This document shows, piece after piece, positions 55,597 through 64,000 of a stretch of DNA of 64,000 nt (position 1 is its first letter; every line of letters starts with the position of its first letter). The notes beneath the pieces were generated by a model that saw only the letters and a program-made list of their open reading frames with translations, did no database searches and had not been told where the DNA came from. Made by a program: the position numbers and the translations under genes. The DNA is from Allium sativum. Its lineage: Eukaryota; Streptophyta; Magnoliopsida; Asparagales; Amaryllidaceae. Location of the stretch: assembly GCA_030737875.1 (NCBI GenBank), contig CM060912.1, positions 127,296,493 to 127,360,492 on the forward strand, written 5' to 3'.

Positions 55597-58500
55597 TGTA
55601 GCGACCCGAACTTCCCCAGTCTCCGAGGAGATGAGAAAGAACGAATTACTGTGAGGACAAGACAAATCAGAACGCAGACGGAAGAACATTTCATTGCTAT
55701 TATAACAATTCCATCAGATACAAGAATATACAGAGTATAATTGAATAAATTACATTCGAATAAATATCAGAGATTACAATAAATTACATAGCAGCGGAAA
55801 ATAATACAAAGCACAACTGAAGGTGATATACGGATACAGAGCTTTCCGGATATCATTCCAGCTGTAAACCAGGATCCTGTGAATATAAATCTGCAAAACC
55901 AAAACTACTAGTTGCCCATGCGGAAAATGAGGGCACCCAGAGTTTAGGTTAAAACAATAAACTCCAGGTCAGTCATGTGACTGGTGTGAGAACTAAAACA
56001 GTTATTAATTCAATTTTAAAAGAGAGTAATTCAAGGGACCACGCCGTATAACACGGAACGGGTTTCCTCCAAAGAATACCAGTGCATAGAATAAACAACG
56101 CAATGCTTTTTCGAAAAATGAAGCTGTTATAAGACCCAGGTCCCATCACACAATGCAACGCATGCCGGAGGATAGGGTTTTACCTTATAACAGCCAAACA
56201 TGCTTGATACGTTTATACAAATCATTTGATACTATAATAAGTGTATAGTGTCAAAACAATTTCTATCATAGACGGCATGAGTGCCCCATCCCACTATGTC
56301 GCCATACTAGGCTCTACAAATAAAGCCGAAATACACGTATTGGAAATTGGATTTCCGTCATGAGTCGAGGCAAGGGGCAAGCTCCTCTCCGCTTCGAGAC
56401 ACTCTAGCAAATGCCTCGGGACTACACACTCTGGGCAACCCCGGATGCGGCTGGGCCGGTCCTCACTTACGTTAGAGGATTAATTATGCCTGGACACACG
56501 TTTCCCGGTCCTTACAGACCTATAATCGAGGCGCCTCATTCCAACAACCACAAAGGTGAAAAGTATATAAATGTCAGGGCTGGTAAGTCACTGACACCAT
56601 CAAAGCTAGAAAGAAACGTCGTGCTCTCCCAGCGGTCCATATCCCGTTTTTAACTCATACCGAGGGGTAAGGCTCGCGAATTCACGTTATACACAAAGCT
56701 ACGCCACGTAGGCCGTGCTTTGATCATCAACCACAAGACTTTGCTTTTCAACAGAAGCCTTGATCCATGCAACTCAGCGTGCCACACAGGCAGTTCATGC
56801 CATGCGATTGATATCTATCGATATATAACCTCTAAGCTCGTACGTCTCAGAGAAGGGCGTTAAGCAAGAGAATAAATTCTCCGCCGCCAAACAGATATAT
56901 ATTTAACAGAAATCAATCAACACAGAATAAAATCCAATGTCAGACACACAATCCATTTACTAGTTCGTTCTGGGTCTGAACGAAACCGGAGGCACTTTCC
57001 TCGCATATCCATCGATCTCCAAGTACGTCTGGACGACCACCAACTGATTCCCTCATCTTGGGTGTACAGCCCAATCAAGATCATCAGTAATCACCCAAAC
57101 GATGTGAAGACTTCCGGTCTTCGACCACCGTCTTCATCTTCGACATATCGTCGAATCAGTTATTCAGAATGGGTATAAACCCGACCTTTCCGAACAACCC
57201 GCGTATATTAAAAGCAAATGTTACACAAACACAACATACGCCTCATTCCAATTCAGAATATTCTTTTATTCACAAAATCACATTTTTAGGGAAAGGTTCC
57301 CATTAATTTTATCCAAGATAAATTCTTTCAAATTTATCCTTTAATCTTCCTTTGGATGTCATTTCAAACTAGATTATGGTTTTCTAAACTAGTCGAGATT
57401 AGCGAACCACACCGAAGTAATTATTTATTTTATTTCCAAATCCCAACCTATTCATCCCATGAAGCAAAACTGGTAATACTCCATATCTAACACCACAGTG
57501 TTATTGGTAAAATTAATTACCATTTCACGTTCAAATCTAATTAAAGATTTAACTATCGCTTTGGAGCAAAACTGGCGATACTCCATTCTCGCTCATTTCT
57601 AAATTTGATAATTTAGATTATAGATTCACATTTCAACCTAATTACAGATTCATTAAAATTCCTTTTACTGGGTTAAAGAACTAGGTGTTATTTAAAACAC
57701 AGTTCACGACAAACCCAAATCACATTCTATTTATTATCGGGTTAAAGAACTAGTGTTATTTAAAACACCGTTCACGATAAATCCATTTCAAATACAATCA
57801 AATATATTAGAAATTCCGATTATTTAAAACCCCTTTTTAAATCTAATTTATTTATTTAAAAATAATTGGGCTTTAAATTTAGTTCAAAACTAGTTCATTT
57901 CGATAAAAATCCACTTTTATCTTTTCAAAATTGGAGTTTTTCACCCCAATTTTTCCCAAATCATTTCTTATGATTTTACACAAATTATTACTATTTTTAA
58001 TAATTTTATCAAGGCCCGTACAGTCGATTTCCAACAATGGCCATCGAACTGCACTTACAGCGACCTTTTTCAAATTTGATTTGGACGTATCTCCAAATCC
58101 AACCGTTAGATTTCAAATTTCTAATATTCGTTAGAATGCTCTTTTCGATAGAACCCAACGGTTCCGGTTTTAGGAGAATCCGACAGTCGGATCCCCCGTA
58201 ATGTCCGTTTGAAATAAATGGTCGAAATTCGCGAACTGCCACGGCGCGGCGCGTTCTATTCAGGCCATTATATTATATATATAAAATATATAATATATAT
58301 TTCGTCGGTTTCTATTTAAAATGAATTTTATAAATCGTTTTAAATTCGTTTCAAAAACAATTTCAACTTCCATCTCAATTCAAATCAAAATTGAATTTTT
58401 CCTTATAAATTCGTTTTAAAATTCATTTCTATTCAATTCAAATTTCAATTCAATTTGAATTCATTTCAATTCGTTTTAAATTCAATTCGAATTCGTTTTC

Positions 58501-59325
58501 AATTCGATTCAATTCAAAGTGGTTTTCTATTCGATTCAATTCAAATTGGTTTTCTGTTCGATTCAATTCAAATTGGTTTTCTATTCGATTCAATTCAAAT
58601 TGGTTTTCTATTTGATTCAAATTCGTTATATATTCAATTGAAATCAAATTCGTTTTCTATTCAAATCAAATTCGTTTTCTATGCAATGGAAATCAAATTC
58701 GTTATCTATTCAAATCAAATTCGTTTTCAATTCAAATCAAATTCGTTATATATTCAATTCATTTCGAAATCGTTTTATATTCAATTCATTTCGAAATCGT
58801 TTTATATTCAATTCATTTCGAAATCGTTTTATATTCAATTCATTTCGAAATCGTTTTATATTCAATTCATTTCGAAATCGTTTTATATTCAATTCATTTC
58901 GAAATGAATAAAATCGATACAAATATCGTTCACGTCAAAATGGCGTCAATCTAATCAACATGGCTTCATATATTCCTTCATTCTATTCAACAATTGAATA
59001 TTTATTTTTGTCAACACACGACTAATCTCAATGAATGAGTACTGTCCACGTGTGACTATTTTTGTTAAATTATTTCGTTCAACACATGACTAATCTCAAC
59101 GGATGAGTACAGTCAACACATGAACCTTTATTTTATAGTGATAAAGATATAAAAATTTATTGTTAAAATATTTCGTTCAACACATGACTAATCTCACGGA
59201 TGAGTACAGTCAACACATGAACCTTTACTTTATAATATTCTTTATCTTCTAAATTGGAATGAGGCCCAATCAATTACCATATAAAGTTAATTATATGGAT
59301 TTTCACACATCACACGTATATAATA
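55597..59325 (-). repeat. Giant-LTR element, 5' LTR (minus), truncated by insertion
   Basis: Near-identical to 45528-51880 without the DNA transposon. It contains the hairpin tract (57463-57784), the empty MULE target (about 57828) and 27-bp repeats (58505-58910, one unit count different from the partner). It stops at 59325 where a plus-strand LTR starts. Confidence 0.88.
58505..58910. repeat. 27-bp tandem repeats in 5' LTR
   Basis: Same two sub-families as at 51049-51455, with copy-number differences: fewer of the first and more of the second. A 150-codon frame across it is a repeat by-product. Confidence 0.88.
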
Positions 59326-60299
59326 TGTAATAACCCGGAAATTCTGGGCCAGTTTAAAATTTTTATTTTGGCAATTATAGCGAATTTTGATTTTTTTAAA
59401 TGAATTATTTTAAATAATATCGACGAGAAATTTGTTTTGAATAGAATTCGACGTATATATTTATATACGTCGTCGTTAGAATATAAATATTTATATATAA
59501 TTATAAATAGAATTGAAAATGGCGCGGTAGTTCGATAATTCGATTTCAAACTTCAATTGAATGTACCGGGTGCAAAACAATCCGGATTTTAGTGAAACCA
59601 AAAACATTAGGATCTGATTGATAATATCTTTCCAACGAATCCGGAAAATCAAGATTTCATATCAGGAATCAAAAGATATGTCCAGTTGAAAATTCTGAAT
59701 AGTCGCTATGGAATTCAGGCCCTTAAAAATGGACATTTTGCAAACGACCTCGGATTTCGACGAAACCAGTTTTGTTGGGTCCGCAGTGTCAAATTATTGC
59801 TAGATTCCAAATTTCATAATTTTTCGAATCAATATGTGAGCGTGGCAAAGGAAAACGCGTTTGACCAGTTTCAGTTGATTTTAATCGACTGGAAATTGGC
59901 CATTTTTCAAACGGTCTCAGAATTCGACGAAACTAGTTTTGTTAGGACCGTATCGTCAATACGAAGCTAGAAAATATTTTTATGAGATTTTTAGAGTTAG
60001 TATGTGACCCCGGTAAATTGAAATGTACGTTTAAAATTCAATAGAATGATTTAAATGTAAATGCAATGGAAACTGATCGAAACGGTCGATTCTGCTTGCG
60101 GTACATATCCCATTGTGTTCGGAATGGGGGTGAAACGCTATGAACGACAGGCGGTGGGCCTCGTTTCGAGGTCGTATGTGAAAGACAACTTTTTGCAAAA
60201 AAAAAAATAATAATAATAATAAAAAAAAATATCTCTTCCTTTTATCAGCCCCCCCCCCCCCCCGTTCAAAATCGTTTAAACAGAACAGAAAAAAAAAAT

Positions 60300-60560
60300 G
60301 TAAACCTAATCGCGCCGCCGCCTAGGACTCGAAGCCGCTCGCCACCAACCCATGCCGGAGGCGCTCCCCTCCACCAGCTCCCTGCCGTGACCGCTTCTCC
60401 CCCTCCCCCTTCTCCTCCGTCTCTCCCCCCTTCTAAGTCGATGTCGCCAGGAACCCGAGCCCCCCAGACCTAATCGCCGCCTCCGATGATTGTGCGCCAC
60501 CCCCCCCCCCCTCCCAACTCCGACGCCCAAACCAAATCCGACCCCCTCCAATTTCAATCG
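60300..60560 (+). other. GC-rich exon-like island with GT splice-donor context
   Basis: A C/G-rich, CpG-containing segment in very AT-rich DNA, ending TTTCAATCG before GTGAGT (60561-60566), a near-consensus plant 5' splice site. The relative at 53330-53640 (minus) is also GC-rich and is followed by GTAATTAAT (from 53289). Its frames are Pro/Ser/Arg-rich and broken. It may be a captured 5' exon or a spliced leader of the element. Confidence 0.45.
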
Positions 60561-60871
60561 GTGAGTATTTAGGGTTATTGATATTTTTATTTTTATTTTT
60601 GTTTTACAGAAAAAAAACTAATTACTGATTTTTTTTTTTTTTTAGCTGCAAAAACTGATTTTTAAGTTAGTAAAATGATTAGAATTTTATAGTAAAAAGA
60701 TTAGGATTCTAGTAAAGAAAATACCATACTTGTGTAGAGGAAAAGTTCATACTTTTAATGAAGAAATTGTTTATTAGATGTTTAATGAAGATATGAAGTT
60801 ATATTTTTAATTTAATAAAGATTGGATTTTTATTTATCTAGAGATGAGATTTTTATTTATGATAAAAATAT

Positions 60872-61220
60872 GATTTTTATATATTGAACTTCGAATTGAA
60901 AATATGATTTTTATATATTGAACTTTGAACTAAAAATTCGATTTTTATATATTGAACTTTGAACTAAAAATTCGATTTTTATATATTGAACTTTGAACTA
61001 AAAATTCGATTTTTATATATTGAACTTTGAACTAAAAATTCGATTTTTATATATTGAACTTTGAACTAAAAATTCGATTTTTATATATTGAACTTTGAAC
61101 TAAAAATTCGATTTTTATATATTGAACTTTGAACTAAAAATTTGATTTTTATATATTGACCTTCGAAATAAAAATATGATTTTTAAATATTGAATAGCGA
61201 AGTAAAAATTCGATTTTTAT
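60872..61220. repeat. 34-bp tandem array (about ten units)
   Basis: Unit GATTTTTATATATTGAACTT plus TGAACTAAAAATTC starts at 60872 and then every 34 bp to 61178. Central units are identical and edge units diverged, as expected for homogenisation. In the minus-strand relative (52650-53160) only a loose ancestor is visible. Confidence 0.92.
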
Positions 61221-61226
61221 GTATGT

Positions 61227-61228
61227 AG
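61227..61228 (+). other. Candidate splice acceptor (AG) before exon-like block
   Basis: T-rich TTTTTATGTATGTAG precedes TGGCTACGGGCGACGAAG. In the minus-strand relative TATATATATGTAG precedes AGAATACGGGCAACGAAG (about 52650). The acceptor position and following block are conserved although the 'intron' is not. Confidence 0.4.
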
Positions 61229-62371
61229 TGGCTACGGGCGACGAAGCTGACGAAGATGCGAAAACAATGAAGATTTCTATCAATGAAGTGCCGTGGAGCT
61301 AGGATAGCTATCGGTGAGAATTTCTCACCTTTCAATTTAATTTTCTAGTTATATATATATATACTAGGATGCAGACGGTGCTTAGTAGCACCCGACACAA
61401 TCGTCCACAGACCATGGACTTGTTTGTTTGATTGCAAAAATTGGTTAGATTATTTGCTTGAAATTGAATTGTGTGGTGAAATGAATTGTTTTGATTGATG
61501 TGTGAATGGCGTGGGCCTTCACTAGACCGGGGATAAGGCTAGGCCTTGTCCCGTTTCTAGTATCGTGCCGTTATGCCGCCGAAATTTTCTAAAATATGTT
61601 AGAAAAATAAAAATATCATTTTATTATGTAAATGAATTGAATAGAAATTCATAGGTTGAAATAAAATGTTTTATCGTTAAAAATATAATTTTTAACGTGA
61701 AGTGAATAAAATAAAATATTCATTTATAAACCGGACGGTTTGTTTATGTACACCTATTTGACTGATATTGATTGGGTCGATAAATTTTACACATCGCCCA
61801 ACTGCACAAATAAAATCTGTGTTTGATTGTTTGAAAACCCCACACGGGTGTTGGGATGAAATATGAATTTCACTCATCCTGATTGATTAAATATGTCGAT
61901 CGATTGATTGACAGGCTGTTATAAGCGTTGAATATCTATATTTGATGCTTATACAGTGTAGTGCACTTTGGTTGATGGTTGATTATTTTTCAATGCTATG
62001 ATATACATGTGTTGTATGAAAATCCATATAATTAACCTTATATGGTAATTGATTGGGTCTCATTCCAATTTGAAAAATAAAGAATATTATAAAATAAAAG
62101 TTCATGTGTTGACAGTACTCATTCATTGAGATTGGTCATGTGTTGAACGAAATATTTTAATATTAAAATTTACATCTTTATCGATATAAAATAAAAGTTC
62201 ATGTGTTGACAGTACTCATTCATTGAGATTGGTCATGTGTTGAACGAAATATTTTGATAATAACAACTATTTTGAAAAAGAAATATTTGAAATAGAATGT
62301 TTGAAAATAGAAATTTATGAAGCCGTGTTGATTAGATTGACGCCATTTTGACGTGAACGATATTTATATCG

Positions 62372-62580
62372 ATTTTAAAACGATTTCGAAATGAATTGAT
62401 TTTAAAACGATTTCGAAATGAATTGAATTGAAAACGATTTCGAAATGAATTGAAAACGATTTCGAAATGAATTGAATTGAAAACGATTTCGAAATGAATT
62501 GAATTGAAAACGATTTCGAAATGAATTGAATTGAAAACGATTTCGAAATGAATTGAATTGAAAACGAATTCAAATTGAAT
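62372..62580. repeat. 27-bp repeats, plus-strand LTR copy
   Basis: GAATTGAAAACGATTTCGAAAT repeats, mostly every 27 bp, with one or two shortened units near 62440. This is the reverse complement of the second sub-family in the other LTRs. Confidence 0.85.
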
Positions 62581-63469
62581 TGAAAGCGAATTGAAATGAA
62601 TTCAAATTGAATTGAAATTTGAATTGAATAGAAATGAATTTTAAAGCGAATTTGTAAAGAAGAATTCAATTTTGATTTGAATTGAAATGGAAGTTGAAAA
62701 TGTTTTTGAAACGAATTCAAAACTATTTATATAATTCGTTTTAAATAGAAATCGACGAAATATATATTATATATATAATATATATAATATAATGGCCTGA
62801 ATAGAACGCGCCGCGCCGCGGCAGTTCGTGAATTTCGACCATTTATTTCAAACGGACATTACGGGAGATCCGACCGTCGGATTCTCCTAAAACCGGAACC
62901 GTTGGGTTCGTATCGAAAAAAGCTTTCTAACGAATGTTAGAAATTTGAAATCTAACGGTTGGATTTGGAGATACGTCCAAATCAAATTCGAAAAAGGTCG
63001 CTATAAGTGCAGTTCGATGGCCATTGTTGGAAATCGACTGTACGGGCCTTGATAAAATTATTAAAAAATAGTAATAATTTGTGTAAAATCATAAGAAATG
63101 ATTTGTGAAGATTTGGGATGAAAAACTTCATGTTTGAAAAGATAAAAATAGATTTTTATCGAAATGAACTAGTTTTGAACTAGAAATATAATTCTATTTA
63201 TTTTTAAATAAATAAATTGAATTTGAAAAGGATTTTGAAAATAACCAGAATTCCCAATGATTGCATTGGAGTGGATTTGAATCGAAATTGTCTTCGGAAT
63301 ATTTCGATGTTGGAATTCGTGATTATACAGGTGTTGTTATGGAAATTTGAAAGATATATATTTATATCGTTATTTCCAATACGACATTTGTTAGTCGTAG
63401 AATTTGATATTGAATATAAGCCGATATATTTTCTATTCAGAGCCTTGTATTGAATATCAAATGTGATTT

Positions 63470-63908
63470 GGGTTTGTCGTGAATGGTGTCTTCACTAACA
63501 CTGTTCTTGAACCCAGTTGAGAAAAGATTAAATCTCTTTATTTAGATTTAATGAAGTGTACCAATTAAATAATATTTAATTGGAATTGAATTGATATTGA
63601 TTTTTGGGTTTATCGTGAACAGTGTTTTAAATAACACTTGTTCTTTAACCCGATGATTAATGGAATGTGATTTTGGGTTTATCGTGAACCGTGTTTTTAA
63701 ATGACACTGATTCTTTAACCCAGTTAACGATTAAAACTAAGTGGAGTTTTAATGAATCTTTAATTAGATTGAAATAATCGAAATGGAGTATCACCAGTTT
63801 TACTCCAGGCGATAGTTAAATCTTTAATTAGATTTGAACGTGAAATGGTAATTGAATTTACCGATAACACTGTGGTGTTAGATATGAAGTATTACCAGTT
63901 TTACTTCA
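63470..63908 (+). repeat. Chain of about twelve hairpins in giant LTR
   Basis: Stems in order: 63470-63514 (GGGTTT...GAACCC), 63527-63552 (ATTAAATCT/AGATTTAAT), 63561-63583 (CCAATTAAAT/ATTTAATTGG), 63606-63651, 63675-63721, 63730-63753 (ATTAAAACT/AGTTTTAAT), 63756-63771 (AATCT/AGATT), 63784-63807 (TGGAGTA/TACTCCA), 63818-63835 (AAATCT/AGATTT), 63847-63862 (GGTAA/TTACC type), 63865-63880 (TAACAC/GTGTTA), 63885-63908 (TGAAGTA/TACTTCA). Loops are short. It is diverged but homologous to 47405-47730 and 57463-57784. Confidence 0.85.
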
Positions 63909-64000
63909 TGGGATTAATAGGTTGGGATTGGGAAATTAAAACAAATGATTACTTCGGTAAGTTTCGTTAATCCCGACTAGTTTGAATTGAGATTCAAAAA

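Larger units (their letters stand above)
45528..59325 (-). mobile_element. Giant-LTR retroelement (minus strand): 6.4-kb LTRs, 1.0-kb internal region
   Basis: The sequences starting TGTAGCGACCCGAACTTCC at 45528 and 55597 are near-identical for kilobases and form the two LTRs. Between them, 54562-55596, lie a purine tract (minus GTGGGGGAGA, about 54563-54573) and a perfect PBS (55583-55594). LTR 1 is 9034 bp long, or about 6.43 kb without the DNA transposon inside it. LTR 2 is cut at 59325 by another family member. No gag or pol is present. The close match of the LTRs suggests recent insertion. Its outer target duplication (ACGCC at 45523-45527) cannot be confirmed because the far end is outside the window. 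Confidence 0.86.
59326..64000 (+). repeat. Giant-LTR family, copy 3 (plus strand, LTR, runs off window)
   Basis: Starts TGTAATAACCCGG inside the LTR of the minus-strand element and is the reverse complement, more diverged, of 45528-54561. In order it has the GC-rich exon-like island (60300-60560), AT-rich intron-like part with a 34-bp array, a palindrome (61313), TATATATATA (about 61352), and a GGTGCT/AGCACC hairpin (61377-61392). Then come two copies of the CATGTGTTGA repeat (62100-62250), 27-bp repeats (62372-62580), the GCGCCGCGCCGCGG stretch (62806) and the hairpin chain (63470-63908). At least 4675 bp; no intact gene. Confidence 0.87.

Overview
The window looks like nuclear DNA of a flowering plant, probably a dicot. 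It is AT-rich, contains no intact host protein-coding gene, and is built from nested LTR retrotransposons of plant lineages together with plant-type tRNA-Pro(UGG) genes. Identities and ages are judged by eye; no alignment or database search was run.

The substrate is a tandem array whose unit is about 1.6 kb. Each unit carries one 72-nt tRNA-Pro(UGG) gene and two shortened tRNA-Pro relics. Array segments survive at about 421-831, 19989-28292 and 40855-44589. Eight main tRNA copies are seen. Two (26171 and 43614) look intact, two (21336 and 42013) are nearly so, and four are degenerate. Among these, one has lost its 7-nt anticodon loop and one has gained an alanine anticodon.

Three insertions split the array. 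(1) A Ty3/gypsy chromovirus (832-19988, 2.55-kb LTRs, target duplication CTAAT) carries a Ty1/copia element of SIRE/Maximus type (5059-14896, target duplication TGTTC) inside its reverse transcriptase gene. Both are coding-dead. The copia element has extra 3' reading frames behind an LTR-like palindrome cluster. (2) An unclassified repeat remnant (28293-28678 and 39139-40854) contains a minus-strand non-autonomous gypsy-type element (28679-39133, target duplication GCTGC) with LTRs over 4.1 kb and a 2.2-kb internal region without pol. (3) From 44590 to the window end lies a nest of one giant-LTR family. It comprises a plus-strand LTR start (44590-45527), a minus-strand element with about 6.4-kb LTRs and only 1.0 kb of internal sequence (45528-59325), and a plus-strand LTR running off the window (59326-64000). 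One LTR of the minus-strand element holds a 2.6-kb MULE-like DNA transposon (47775-50371) with 9-bp target duplications.

The main surprises are structural. Several LTRs contain strings of short hairpins whose two arms change together between repeat copies. The giant LTR has a GC-rich exon-like island followed by intron-like sequence with GT and AG borders at matching places in diverged copies. Each tRNA array unit appears to have arisen from an older triplication of a tRNA-Pro gene and its flanks. The only functional gene products I would expect are tRNA-Pro transcripts from the best-preserved copies.
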